This document shows, one piece after another, positions 1 to 8,556 of a stretch of 21,680 bases of DNA. The stretch is from a bacterium UBP8_UBA6595 (GTDB taxonomy: Bacteria; Margulisbacteria; Marinamargulisbacteria; UBA6595): NCBI GenBank assembly GCA_002433595.1, contig DJIL01000031.1, positions 47,060-68,739 of the forward strand, read 5' to 3'. The position numbers and the translations under genes are program-made. The notes under the pieces were generated by a model. It made no database searches. It saw nothing but the letters and a program-made list of their open reading frames with translations, and was not told the origin of the DNA. The number at the start of each line of letters is the position of its first letter. Position 1 is the stretch's first letter.

Positions 1-1740
1 GCACACGTTGACCATGGAAAAACAACACTCGTTGATCAGCTATTTAAACAAAGTGGTGCCTTTCACAACCCCGATGCCATTGAGGATCGGCTTATGGACT
101 CGCTAAGTTTAGAAAAAGAACGTGGCATTACCATTCAATCTAAAACGGGGGCCTGTTTCTATAAGGATCACCGCATTAATATTATCGATACCCCGGGCCA
201 TGCCGATTTTGGCGGCGAGGTTGAGCGCGTGTTAGCTATGACAGATGGCGTTCTGTTTTTAGTCGACGCGGCAGAAGGCCCGATGCCCCAATCCTATTTT
301 GTATTAAAAAAAGCGGTTCAGCACAATTTACCTATTGTTGTTGTAATGAATAAAATTGACAAGCCCGCCGCTCGTCCAGACTGGGTGCTTGATCAGGTAT
401 TTGATTGCTTGGTCCAGTTGGATGCTCCAGACGAGCTTCTCGATTTCAAAACTGTTTATGCATCAGCCAAAGAAGGCTTTGCCAGCAATGACCCGACCGT
501 TCGAGAGGGAACAATGGACTTGATTTTCGATAGCATTATTGAACAAATACCCGCTCCATCAGCTGATGTCGACCACCCACTTCAATTCCAAATTGCATCA
601 TTTAGCTATTCCGCTTTTATGGGACAGCTTTGCATTGGGCGTGTTCGCTCTGGGCAAGTATCCGTTAATGACGAAGTGATTATTATGACCGGCGATACTC
701 CAGGTGAAAAAACTAGAGTTACTAAACTATATCAATTCAAAGCCAATGAGCAAGAAGAAGTTGATAGCGCAATTGCGGGTGATATCGTTGCTATCGCGGG
801 TGTTAAAAAAGCATCAATTGGCGATACCCTATGCGATCCTCAAGATCCCATTGGGCTGCCTGGAATCCATATTGATCCCCCGACTCTATCAATTACATTT
901 ATGGCAAATGACTCCCCGTTCTCAGGTCAAGAAGGAGAATTTGTTACACCCAATCATGTCTACGATCGCTTAGATCGTGCCGCATTATGTGACGTGGCGC
1001 TGCATGTTGAAAAACTAGCCGGGGAGCGGGGTATCAGCGTATCGGGGCGTGGTGAACTTCACTTAGGTATTTTAATTGAAAACATGCGACGTGAAGGCTA
1101 CGAATTTCAATGCTCGAAGCCCAATGTAATTCTTAAAGAAGAAAACGGGCAAAAATTAGAACCTTATGAGATTTTGACTATTGATGTATCTGAAGCGCTA
1201 ATGGGGGGGGTGATTGAACAATTGGGTCATCGAAAAGGTACCATGCAAAATATGGAACAAGAAAATGGGCAAGTTCGATTAATTTACCACATTCCCAGTC
1301 GGGGTTTATTGGGCTATCAGTCTGAATTTATGATGGCTACAAAAGGCACTGGCGTTATGAACTATCGATTTCATGAATATGGCCCTTATGTTGGGGAGCT
1401 TAAAACTCGAAAGCAAGGCGTTTTAATTGCAAAGGAAAACTGTGAAACAGTCACGTATGCTTTGTACCACCTACAGCCCCGAGGAACATTATTTATTGGA
1501 CCGAGTGTTCGCGTATACAAAGGGCAAGTTATTGGCCAACACGCTAAAGACGATGACCTGACTGTTAATGCTGCAAAAAGTAAAAAATTGACCAACATGC
1601 GATCCTCCGGTACCGACGAAAGCTTGGTTCTAACCCCGCCTAAAACTATGCAACTGGAAGATTACTTATCCTTTATTGATGATACCGAGTTAGTTGAGTT
1701 TACGCCGAAATCAATTCGTGTTCGAAAAAAAATCTTGTAA
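1..1740 (+). CDS. typA: GTPase TypA/BipA, 5' end cut by window edge
   Basis: Translational GTPase of the elongation-factor family that binds the ribosome and helps 50S assembly and stress growth. The reading frame is open from base 1, which already lies in the P-loop (AHVDHGKTTL, G1), so only about a dozen N-terminal residues are missing; the first in-frame ATG at 94 is internal. Further motifs follow in order: RGITI (G2), DTPGH (G3), NKID (G4) and SAKEG (G5). Domain II and the BipA-specific C-terminal half follow (GRGELHLGILIENMRREGYEF and a conserved RGLLGY-type segment). The visible 579 residues fit the usual length of about 600. An 8-G run at 1203-1210 codes for Met-Gly-Gly-Val. The next gene begins 7 nt after the stop. 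Identification is secure. Confidence 0.97.
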   Translation, partial: AHVDHGKTTLVDQLFKQSGAFHNPDAIEDRLMDSLSLEKERGITIQSKTGACFYKDHRINIIDTPGHADFGGEVERVLAMTDGVLFLVDAAEGPMPQSYFVLKKAVQHNLPIVVVMNKIDKPAARPDWVLDQVFDCLVQLDAPDELLDFKTVYASAKEGFASNDPTVREGTMDLIFDSIIEQIPAPSADVDHPLQFQIASFSYSAFMGQLCIGRVRSGQVSVNDEVIIMTGDTPGEKTRVTKLYQFKANEQEEVDSAIAGDIVAIAGVKKASIGDTLCDPQDPIGLPGIHIDPPTLSITFMANDSPFSGQEGEFVTPNHVYDRLDRAALCDVALHVEKLAGERGISVSGRGELHLGILIENMRREGYEFQCSKPNVILKEENGQKLEPYEILTIDVSEALMGGVIEQLGHRKGTMQNMEQENGQVRLIYHIPSRGLLGYQSEFMMATKGTGVMNYRFHEYGPYVGELKTRKQGVLIAKENCETVTYALYHLQPRGTLFIGPSVRVYKGQVIGQHAKDDDLTVNAAKSKKLTNMRSSGTDESLVLTPPKTMQLEDYLSFIDDTELVEFTPKSIRVRKKIL

Positions 1741-1747
1741 CAATTAG

Positions 1748-3133
1748 TTGTTATCTGAGCAGTCATCATGTGCCTATTTGAATCAACAATTCAATGAGCT
1801 AACCGGTTTAGTTCGGAATAGTCCGTTTATTAATTATAATGTTCGACGAAATACGCTACTAACACTCAAGAAACTACTGATTAAGAATCATGTAGAACTA
1901 TGCGATTCGCTGAATCAAGATTATGGGCATCGCCCATATTTTGATAGTTTAGCGGGTGATATTCTTTCAACAATTTCAAGTATTAACTATACTGTAAAGC
2001 AGTTAAACAAGTGGATGCGGCCATCTAAACGACAATCTGGGGCTGTTGTTCGCTATCAAGCATTGGGGATTGTTGGAATTATTTGCCCATGGAACTTTCC
2101 AATTTCTTTATCGATGATTCCAGCAATTCAAGCACTTGCTGCTGGAAATCGCGTTTTGATAAAAATAAGTGAGTTAAACCCAAATACTGGAAAATTACTA
2201 TGCAAACTATGCCAGCCGTTATCCCCCTTTATTCGGATTATACAGGGAGATTCAAGCGTTGGCATGCATTTTTCTACGCTGAAATTTAATCATCTAGTGT
2301 TCACAGGGTCCGCGAGTACCGGTCGAAAAGTCATGGCGGCGGCCGCTAAAAATTTAACCCCTGTCACATTGGAGCTGGGAGGGAAATCACCCGTTATTAT
2401 TGACGAAACCGCTCGTTTAAGCCAATGCATACACGCGATTATTTTTGGAAAAATATTTAACGCTGGTCAAGTATGTATTGCCCCTGACTATGTATTTATT
2501 ATAGACAATCGATTGAATCTATTTATTCAGAAAATAATTAAGGCCTATACTCAGCATTATAATAGCAAGCGCGTAACAACTATTATATCCAATTATCATG
2601 CAAACCGTATTCAAAAACTACTCGATGACGCTAAACTTAAAGGGGCCAAAATTTACACAATACCCATATCGCGACAGCTAAGCCCGCATGAAATACCCCC
2701 AAGCATTATAACCAATACAAACGACACAATGGCAATTATGCACGAAGAAATTTTTGGTCCTTTGTTAATTGTAAAGCCCTATACATCGCTTCAACAGGTT
2801 ATTAAGTATATTAATCAACGCCCCTCGCCTTTGGCCTTATATATTATGTCCACCAACACATCTACAATTAACACATTGTTGGACAATACGCATAGCGGTG
2901 GGGTATCGGTTAACGATTGCTTCGTTCATGCCTCTATTAACGACGCTCCCTTTGGGGGCATTGGTGAATCCGGCATGGGGCACTATAAAGGGAAGGAAGG
3001 TTTCTTAACATTTTCAAAAGCAAAAACCGTTTTTTATACAAGCCGATGGTCAATAAAAAACAACTCTATATTAGTATGCCGATCATTCATTACTACGCTA
3101 TTACGATTTATACTTAGGGCTCAATCTCGGTAA
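1748..3133 (+). CDS. Aldehyde dehydrogenase, coniferyl/fatty-aldehyde (class 3-like) type
   Basis: NAD(P)-dependent oxidation of an aldehyde to the acid. It has all the hallmarks of the superfamily: CPWNFP (about residues 113-118), the cofactor-site region ending KISEL where KPSE is usual, FTGSASTG, LELGGKSP with the general base Glu209, and FNAGQVC with catalytic Cys243. HEEIFGP and PFGGIGESGMG complete the set. GQVCIAPDY is typical of coniferyl-aldehyde and class 3 enzymes. The C-terminal end is hydrophobic (ILVCRSFITTLLRFILRA), reminiscent of the membrane tail of fatty-aldehyde dehydrogenases, but short. The start is uncertain: the codon after the in-frame stop at 1745 is TTG (1748), a second TTG lies at 1778, there is no ATG before residue 90 and no Shine-Dalgarno sequence. 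It is probably co-transcribed with typA. The 3' end overlaps the convergent gene by 33 nt. The exact substrate cannot be read from the sequence. Confidence 0.88.
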   Translation: MLSEQSSCAYLNQQFNELTGLVRNSPFINYNVRRNTLLTLKKLLIKNHVELCDSLNQDYGHRPYFDSLAGDILSTISSINYTVKQLNKWMRPSKRQSGAVVRYQALGIVGIICPWNFPISLSMIPAIQALAAGNRVLIKISELNPNTGKLLCKLCQPLSPFIRIIQGDSSVGMHFSTLKFNHLVFTGSASTGRKVMAAAAKNLTPVTLELGGKSPVIIDETARLSQCIHAIIFGKIFNAGQVCIAPDYVFIIDNRLNLFIQKIIKAYTQHYNSKRVTTIISNYHANRIQKLLDDAKLKGAKIYTIPISRQLSPHEIPPSIITNTNDTMAIMHEEIFGPLLIVKPYTSLQQVIKYINQRPSPLALYIMSTNTSTINTLLDNTHSGGVSVNDCFVHASINDAPFGGIGESGMGHYKGKEGFLTFSKAKTVFYTSRWSIKNNSILVCRSFITTLLRFILRAQSR

Positions 3134-3976
3134 GTCACGCCCAATTCGTTTATACGCATCAAGCATTGCCGGAGACTCCCCCATTGCTAAGCGCAAACAT
3201 CGAACAAAATACTGGGCTTTAAGTAAAGCGAACCGCTTTGGTTTCTCGTTAAAACATTTCAATAAATTGGGATGAATTGAGGCAATTGCAGCGTTAAATA
3301 AACAGTTATACCCAAGTTTAGTAGCCAAACTAATTGGAGGGTTTTTCAAAAAATTTATCCACAAAAGTGTCGATTCAACTTGACCAATATTTGAATTAAA
3401 ATTTAACCATTGATGCAATTCAGCTTCTGTCTCTAGCATAATATTAACCCCCAGTAACCGTGCTGTTTTAGTTTGCTCCAACACAAACTGATTGGACTCA
3501 TCCGGTGTTAATGTATCTTGCCCATAGTCTTGATAAGCAAGTAAAAATGATTGAACTAAGGAATAATGCACCCATGCTGTTAGATAGGGGTCATTGGCAT
3601 CGTATTGCTTTCCACGACTCGATGTTCCAATAACGTGCGCATGCATGCTTTGAATACGCTTGATCATGCCCATTACTTCTGGCATTGCGCCAAATGTTAC
3701 AGTGGCCACATAATCGCTAGTTCTGGACAAGCGTGTGATTGGGTCTTTCAGCATGGTTGAATGTTGCAAAAAGCCATCCACCACCTCTGGGTGGGCCGAT
3801 TGAATTATAAGGGCACGAACACCGCCCATGAAACCCGATACATCGCGCATAATTTTCCATGTTACTGACTCTGGACCATATAACCCCGGATCCCCTTTAT
3901 AGTCCAGTGTATTTGCCATAGGATTTAGGCCTTGGTCAAAAAAACTGAGAACAGACTGACGCAATCTATTTAACAT
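3101..3976 (-). CDS. DUF2236 / MpaB-type oxygenase-like protein
   Basis: A 291-residue protein of the DUF2236 (mycophenolic-acid MpaB / latex-clearing Lcp-like) family, members of which are haem-containing oxygenases. The family pattern is clear: LIIQSAHPEVVDGFLQHS (about residues 56-73), DPITRLSRT, a His pair at 112/114 (MHAHVIG), then DANDPYLTAWVHYSLVQS with His137. No signal peptide or membrane segment is obvious. A start at 3976 is supported by an extended -10 box (TGC-TAAAAT, 3983-3991 on the minus strand) ending 6 nt upstream; there is no Shine-Dalgarno sequence. It is transcribed divergently from the VKOR gene and converges on the aldehyde dehydrogenase. The family assignment is confident. 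The substrate is unknown, and haem binding is inferred from the family. Confidence 0.85.
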   Translation of the reverse strand: MLNRLRQSVLSFFDQGLNPMANTLDYKGDPGLYGPESVTWKIMRDVSGFMGGVRALIIQSAHPEVVDGFLQHSTMLKDPITRLSRTSDYVATVTFGAMPEVMGMIKRIQSMHAHVIGTSSRGKQYDANDPYLTAWVHYSLVQSFLLAYQDYGQDTLTPDESNQFVLEQTKTARLLGVNIMLETEAELHQWLNFNSNIGQVESTLLWINFLKNPPISLATKLGYNCLFNAAIASIHPNLLKCFNEKPKRFALLKAQYFVRCLRLAMGESPAMLDAYKRIGRDLPRLSPKYKS

Positions 3977-3982
3977 ACCACT

Positions 3983-3991
3983 ATTTTAGCA
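3983..3991 (-). promoter_or_regulatory. Extended -10 promoter of the DUF2236 gene
   Basis: Read on the minus strand this is TGC followed by TAAAAT, an extended -10 element. The hexamer ends 6 nt before the ATG at 3976, so transcription should start at or next to the start codon. No good -35 is seen. Confidence 0.5.
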
Positions 3992-3998
3992 CAGTACT

Positions 3999-4028
3999 AT
4001 TTTAAAGAGCATTATTTTAAAGAGCATT
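3999..4028. repeat. Perfect 15-bp tandem duplication
   Basis: Two adjacent copies of ATTTTAAAGAGCATT (3999-4013 and 4014-4028) lie in the divergent promoter region. The end of the second copy supplies the first two bases of the -35 box of the VKOR promoter. Confidence 0.85.
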
Positions 4029-4055
4029 GAAAAAGATAAACAATAAAGATATTAT
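4027..4055 (+). promoter_or_regulatory. Sigma70-type promoter of the VKOR gene
   Basis: TTGAAA (4027-4032), a 17-bp spacer, then TATTAT (4050-4055). The -10 box ends 7 nt before the ATG at 4063, so the predicted transcript starts at or within a base of the start codon. The in-frame TTG at 4027 is best read as the -35 box, not as a start codon. Confidence 0.65.
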
Positions 4056-4062
4056 TATTTTT

Positions 4063-5334
4063 ATGAGTAAAAAAATAATTCAATCACTTGTCAGTTTTTT
4101 AGCACTATTTGGGGTTCTGCTTTCCGGCTATATTGTTTTAATTAAAGCCTTACAGACCGGATGCAGCACGGCAGCGTGCAATGCCGTTCTTAATAGTTCA
4201 TATGCCAGCCTATTTGGAATATCCAATGCCAGTATTGGCGTCGGGTTTTATTTGATGCTATTGCTACTTTCAATTCGACGTGAATGGCTGCTAGCTCTTA
4301 TCGGTATTGGCTGTGCCACACTGGTTTCATTAATTCTATTATTAATTCAGGCCTTTATTATTAAAGACTGGTGCTTCTTGTGCATTGCATCGTCTAGCAC
4401 GATTACTGGACTATTAATTTTAATTACTTGGCTATATCAAAAAACGCCCCAAAAACCAAGCATTGATATAAGTTTTGGGCTTATATTATGCGGTGTTTTT
4501 TTAACCGGCCCCCTGTTACATTATGGCGTGAACACAGTAATAAATACAGACTTAGTTATCATTAAAGTCGATGGGAAATCTTACACAGAATCGGCCATTG
4601 ACTCTGAGCTTGGTCTGCGAATGATGACATTAAAAAACCAGCAAAATCAGCTGAGAAGAAATTGGGCCTATGAGTACGCAATCGAACGCGAAGCGGCGGC
4701 TAAACAAGTGGCGCCCGGCGTTCTTATGCAACAAGTTTTTCCATCACAGCCTTCAATTGCTTCAATTAATGCCTACCAGAATTATTTGGAAGACACGTAC
4801 ACCATTGTGTTTACATTGCCACCCAGCACACGTATAGCCTTACCTAAAACACCCAATCGCTTTGCGAAAAAAGGCCCCGATAATGCAGCGTTTCAAATTG
4901 TTACATTTTCAGATATTCAATGCCCTCATTGCAAAACCAAACATCACGAGCTGAACGAGCTTCAAGCCCGTTACCCCGAAGCCATTCAAATTGAATATCG
5001 GCATTTTCCATTAAGTCACCATCCGCAAGCTAAGTTGGCGGCCCAGGGCAGTTGGTGCGCGGGTCAGTCCGGGCAGTTTTGGACGTTCTTAGATGAAACG
5101 TTTGAAAACACAAATAATTTAACTCAGACTGGATTGCTCAGCATCGCCAATACGCTGGGGTTAGACTCAAAAGCCTTCTCTGCATGTTTAATTAGTGATG
5201 AAAGCCAAGCCGCTGTAGAAGCCGATGCTCGTGAAGGCATTAAGTTAGGTGTTTCTCAAACACCCAGCGTATTTGTGAATGGCCAGTATACAACAGAGAC
5301 TATTACCGCCAAGTCATTGGGGCTTACAAACTAA
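4063..5334 (+). CDS. VKOR-thioredoxin fusion, disulfide-forming envelope protein
   Basis: A fusion of a vitamin-K-epoxide-reductase domain with a DsbA-like thioredoxin domain; in one chain it can oxidise protein thiols outside the cytoplasm and pass electrons to quinone. Residues 1-160 hold about five hydrophobic membrane segments, the loop cysteines Cys34 and Cys39 (GCSTAAC), and the active-site CFLC at 104-107. A helical linker follows (about 165-230). The thioredoxin domain has CPHC at 287-290 (FSDIQCPHC) and the cis-proline segment QTPSVFVNG near the end. I chose ATG 4063 (423 residues) over the TTG at 4027, which is the -35 box. There is no Shine-Dalgarno sequence. It is a single-gene unit followed by a terminator. 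It would replace a DsbA/DsbB pair, though whether those also exist in the genome cannot be seen. Confidence 0.9.
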   Translation: MSKKIIQSLVSFLALFGVLLSGYIVLIKALQTGCSTAACNAVLNSSYASLFGISNASIGVGFYLMLLLLSIRREWLLALIGIGCATLVSLILLLIQAFIIKDWCFLCIASSSTITGLLILITWLYQKTPQKPSIDISFGLILCGVFLTGPLLHYGVNTVINTDLVIIKVDGKSYTESAIDSELGLRMMTLKNQQNQLRRNWAYEYAIEREAAAKQVAPGVLMQQVFPSQPSIASINAYQNYLEDTYTIVFTLPPSTRIALPKTPNRFAKKGPDNAAFQIVTFSDIQCPHCKTKHHELNELQARYPEAIQIEYRHFPLSHHPQAKLAAQGSWCAGQSGQFWTFLDETFENTNNLTQTGLLSIANTLGLDSKAFSACLISDESQAAVEADAREGIKLGVSQTPSVFVNGQYTTETITAKSLGLTN

Positions 5335-5380
5335 CATAAACGATGGCCCTTTTTATAACTTTAAACTTTTAAAACAAGCT

Positions 5381-5412
5381 AAAAACCTATGGCCAAAATC
5401 GCATGGTTTTTT
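5381..5412 (+). terminator. Probable intrinsic terminator after the VKOR gene
   Basis: AAAAACC-t-ATG (5381-5391) can pair with CATGGTTTTT (5402-5411), giving about 10 bp with one bulged T and a 10-nt loop. A T-run follows (5407-5412). It lies about 45 nt after the stop and upstream of the suf promoter. Confidence 0.55.
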
Positions 5413-5434
5413 ATACAAAAATAAATAAATCCAC

Positions 5435-5464
5435 TTGATCATAGCCTGTCAATTTTGATACAAT
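5435..5464 (+). promoter_or_regulatory. Candidate sigma70 promoter of the suf operon
   Basis: TTGATC (5435-5440), an 18-bp spacer and TACAAT (5459-5464), with a start predicted near 5471 and a leader of about 55 nt before sufB. This differs from the other first genes here, which have almost no leader. I see no convincing Fur, IscR or SufR operator. A second TATTAT at 5486 lacks a spaced -35. Confidence 0.5.
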
Positions 5465-5525
5465 AGTAATTACAAAAACAAAGCGTATTATAACTATCTG
5501 AAAACTAAAAAAGAACTAACTAATT

Positions 5526-6962
5526 ATGAGTAATTTTGAAAAATTTGCCAATCAGCCTTATCAGTATGGATTTAAAACAGATATTAAGAGCGATACATTT
5601 CCTCCTGGGCTAAATGAGGCGACTATTCGATCTATATCAGAAAAAAAACAAGAACCTCCGTTTATGCTTAATTACCGACTTAAAGCATTTAAGCATTGGC
5701 AGGGCATGACCGAGCCTACCTGGTCTGCCGTAGATTACCCAACGATTGATTTTCAATCACTATCCTACTATTCAGCCCCCAAAAAAAAGGAAGTGTTGGA
5801 TAGCATGGATGATGTGGATCCTGAATTAAAGCGAACCTTTGAGAAACTCGGTATTCCCTTGACTGAACAAAAACGATTAGCCAATGTAGCCATGGATGCT
5901 ATTTTTGATAGTGTCTCTGTCGCCACCACGTTTAAAGAAAAATTAATGAAAAAAGGGGTGATCTTTTGCCCAATATCTGAAGCCATTCAAAAATACCCAG
6001 AATTGGTAGAGCAGTACTTAGGATCAGTCGTACCTCATACCGACAACTTCTACGCAGCACTCAATAGTGCCGTCTTTTCCGACGGATCGTTTGTATACGT
6101 ACCAAAAGATACTGTATGCCCCATGGAATTATCAACCTATTTTCGAATTAACACAGAAAACACCGGTCAATTCGAGCGCACCTTAATTATTGCGGACACC
6201 AACAGTTCTGTTAGTTATTTAGAAGGCTGTACCGCCCCTGCATTTGATACCAACCAATTGCATGCAGCTGTTGTTGAGCTCGTTACGTTGGACGATGCTT
6301 CAATCAAATATTCTACTGTTCAAAATTGGTATGCCGGAGATCCTAAAACTGGCGCAGGGGGTATCTATAATTTTGTAACCAAACGAGGGAAATGCCAAGG
6401 TAAGCGGTCTAAAATTTCATGGACCCAAGTTGAAACAGGGTCTGCCATTACCTGGAAATACCCCAGTTGCGTATTAATTGGCGATGAGTCTGTTGGTGAA
6501 TTTTATTCTGTTGCATTAACCAATCACAAGCAACAAGCCGACACAGGAACTAAAATGATTCACATTGGCAAAAATACCACTAGCACCATTATTGCCAAAG
6601 GAATTTCAGTGGGTGAATCTGATAATATATACCGTGGCTTAGTTCAAGTAAATGCCTCCGCTGATGGGGCTCGGAATTTTACTCAATGTGACTCAATGCT
6701 GATTGGAGACCAATGCAGTGCCAAGACCTTTCCTGATATTAAAACACGAAATCCTAGCGCAACTGTTGAGCATGAAGCCTCAACCTCTAAAATTGGCGAT
6801 GATCAGCTCTTTTATTGCCAACAACGGGGAATGACCATGGAGCAAACCATCAATATGATTGTCGGCGGGTTTTGCCAATCAGTATTTAAGCAATTGCCCA
6901 TGGAGTTTGCTAGTGAAGCAACTCAATTATTAAATTTAAAGTTAGAAAATTCTGTCGGTTAA
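5526..6962 (+). CDS. sufB: Fe-S cluster assembly protein SufB
   Basis: Core scaffold subunit of the SufBCD complex, on which sulfur and iron are assembled into clusters in the cytoplasm. At 478 residues it is close to E. coli SufB (495). Recognisable elements are the N-terminal YGFKTDI and MLNYRLKAFKHW, SYLEGCTAPAF with Cys235, DASIKYSTVQNWY, and C-terminal DSMLIGDQCSAKTFPDI with Cys397, equivalent to the reactive cysteine of E. coli SufB, followed by VEHEASTSKIGDDQLFYC. It is the first gene of a five-gene operon with an 18-nt gap to sufC. The ATG has only a weak purine stretch upstream (AAGAAC, spaced too far to be a good ribosome site). No sufA, sufE or regulator gene precedes it. Confidence 0.97.
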   Translation: MSNFEKFANQPYQYGFKTDIKSDTFPPGLNEATIRSISEKKQEPPFMLNYRLKAFKHWQGMTEPTWSAVDYPTIDFQSLSYYSAPKKKEVLDSMDDVDPELKRTFEKLGIPLTEQKRLANVAMDAIFDSVSVATTFKEKLMKKGVIFCPISEAIQKYPELVEQYLGSVVPHTDNFYAALNSAVFSDGSFVYVPKDTVCPMELSTYFRINTENTGQFERTLIIADTNSSVSYLEGCTAPAFDTNQLHAAVVELVTLDDASIKYSTVQNWYAGDPKTGAGGIYNFVTKRGKCQGKRSKISWTQVETGSAITWKYPSCVLIGDESVGEFYSVALTNHKQQADTGTKMIHIGKNTTSTIIAKGISVGESDNIYRGLVQVNASADGARNFTQCDSMLIGDQCSAKTFPDIKTRNPSATVEHEASTSKIGDDQLFYCQQRGMTMEQTINMIVGGFCQSVFKQLPMEFASEATQLLNLKLENSVG

Positions 6963-6980
6963 CTTAAGGAGACCCTAATT

Positions 6981-7751
6981 ATGTTGTTTAATGTTGATTG
7001 TTTATGCGCAAGTATTAATGAAACCCCTATTTTAAATAAGTTGTCGATGTCGGTGCAGGCCGGTGAGGTTCATGCCATTATGGGTCCCAATGGCTCAGGA
7101 AAAAGCACCTTGGCTAAAGTTATTGCCGGAGACGGAACTTATGACGTGTCCAGTGGAAGTATTCAACTAAATGGCGAAGCCATTGATGCTATGGATCCAG
7201 ACGAACGCGCTATGGCCGGTTTGTTTCTAGCCTTTCAATACCCTATTGAAATTCCAGGCGTTAACAATGCTGATTTTCTTCGACAAGCGTATAATAATCA
7301 GCAAAAACACAACGGGAAATCCGAGTTGGACCCTTTGGATTTTGATGGCCTATTGCAAGACATGTTGAAAAAACTACGTATGGATAGTGTGTTTGCTGAT
7401 CGTGATTTAAATGCAGGGTTTTCTGGGGGTGAGAAAAAACGTAATGAGATTTTGCAATTATTACTTTTAAACCCTCAGTTGGCTATTTTAGATGAAACAG
7501 ACTCTGGATTGGATATTGATGCCTTACGAATTGTATCTGAAGGCGTTAACTCGTTTAAGTCTGATACAAATGGGGTTGTGCTTATTACACATTATCAGCG
7601 CCTACTCGATTATATTAAACCCGATTTTGTACATGTGTTATACAACGGTCAAATTATTGAGTCTGGTGATGCTCAATTGGCCCTGTCTTTAGAAAAACAC
7701 GGGTACGATGATATTGTAAGTTCCTATGAGTCTGCCCAAGTCAATGTCTAA
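6981..7751 (+). CDS. sufC: Fe-S cluster assembly ATPase SufC
   Basis: ABC-type ATPase of the SufBC2D complex whose ATP-driven dimerisation opens the SufB-SufD core. It has Walker A GPNGSGKST at residues 35-43, a Q-loop (AFQYP), the SufC-specific signature GFSGGEKKRNE ending at 156, Walker B LAILDETDSGLD at 167-178 and a switch histidine in LITHYQR. Its 256 residues are normal for the family. A strong Shine-Dalgarno sequence, AAGGAG (6966-6971), lies 9 nt before the ATG, in contrast to the first genes of transcription units in this window. The 3' end overlaps the start of sufD. Confidence 0.97.
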   Translation: MLFNVDCLCASINETPILNKLSMSVQAGEVHAIMGPNGSGKSTLAKVIAGDGTYDVSSGSIQLNGEAIDAMDPDERAMAGLFLAFQYPIEIPGVNNADFLRQAYNNQQKHNGKSELDPLDFDGLLQDMLKKLRMDSVFADRDLNAGFSGGEKKRNEILQLLLLNPQLAILDETDSGLDIDALRIVSEGVNSFKSDTNGVVLITHYQRLLDYIKPDFVHVLYNGQIIESGDAQLALSLEKHGYDDIVSSYESAQVNV

Positions 7752-8556
7752 ATTCACTGACATTTATATTGACGATCAGCAAGTCACTCCCCAGCATATT
7801 GATCTTCAGTTGGATCAAAATGACCAGTCTGCCAGTTGGCATATTCAATTAGCTAATAACGCACAAGCTATTGTACTCTATGATCAAACGGCTACTGACG
7901 CCGTGTCTATAACAGAATCAATCCAAATAACGTTGGGTGATAATGCCCGCCTATGTTTTCTAATTCAACAAGCCCTACAGCCCTGTACAACTGTCACACA
8001 AGCTCTCCATATTGGCATGGGTGCCAGTAGCCAGCTAACCAGTGGTATTATTACGCAAGGCGGACAGCGTGTTGATTACTCAGCAACCGCTGAATTTAAT
8101 GCAGCCGGCGCCCACGCTGATTTTTTTGGAGTATCCAAAATTACGAACAAGAACCGTGTTGATTTCAACGTGAATGCGAATCATTGCACCCCCGATAGTA
8201 GTAGCAACCAGACATTTCGCAGTATTGTGCATGATACAGCGACATCCAACCACAATAGCCGAGTATCCGTTGCTCGAAATGCCAAAGGCACGCTTACGCA
8301 TCAGCTTAGTCAACATATTTTGTTGTCTAAACGGGCGTCTGGCAATGCCAAGCCTGAGCTGGATATCTTAACCGATGATGTACAATGCAACCATGGGGCA
8401 ACTATTGGGCAATTATCCAGTGATGCCCTGTTCTATCTACAAGCACGGGGCTTATCTAAAATAGAAGCCGAAACATTATTATTAAATGCGTTTTTACAAG
8501 ATAGTTTAGATCAAATGGCCCCAGAGCCAATCCGAAAATGGTTAAAAGCGATTTAA
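7744..8556 (+). CDS. sufD: Fe-S cluster assembly protein SufD, short form
   Basis: Paralogue and partner of SufB in the SufBC2D complex. The right-handed beta-helix core and C-terminal helices are present: FRSIVHDTATSNHNSRV, LSKRASGNAKPELDILTDDVQCNHGATIGQL (key residues Cys215 and His217, matching the conserved CxHGAT of SufD) and FYLQARGLSKIEAETLLLNAFL. At 270 residues it is much shorter than E. coli SufD (423), because most of the N-terminal helical domain is absent. ATG 7744 overlaps the sufC stop by 8 nt (ATGTCTAA); an earlier in-frame ATG at 7726 would add six residues and overlap by 26 nt. The reading frame also overlaps sufS by 19 nt, so translational coupling is likely. Confidence 0.92.
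   Translation: MSKFTDIYIDDQQVTPQHIDLQLDQNDQSASWHIQLANNAQAIVLYDQTATDAVSITESIQITLGDNARLCFLIQQALQPCTTVTQALHIGMGASSQLTSGIITQGGQRVDYSATAEFNAAGAHADFFGVSKITNKNRVDFNVNANHCTPDSSSNQTFRSIVHDTATSNHNSRVSVARNAKGTLTHQLSQHILLSKRASGNAKPELDILTDDVQCNHGATIGQLSSDALFYLQARGLSKIEAETLLLNAFLQDSLDQMAPEPIRKWLKAI

Noticed and set aside
4027..4062. TTG start adding 12 residues to the VKOR protein
   Set aside because: TTG 4027 is the -35 box of a well-spaced promoter whose -10 ends 7 nt before ATG 4063, and VKOR proteins commonly start just before the first membrane segment.
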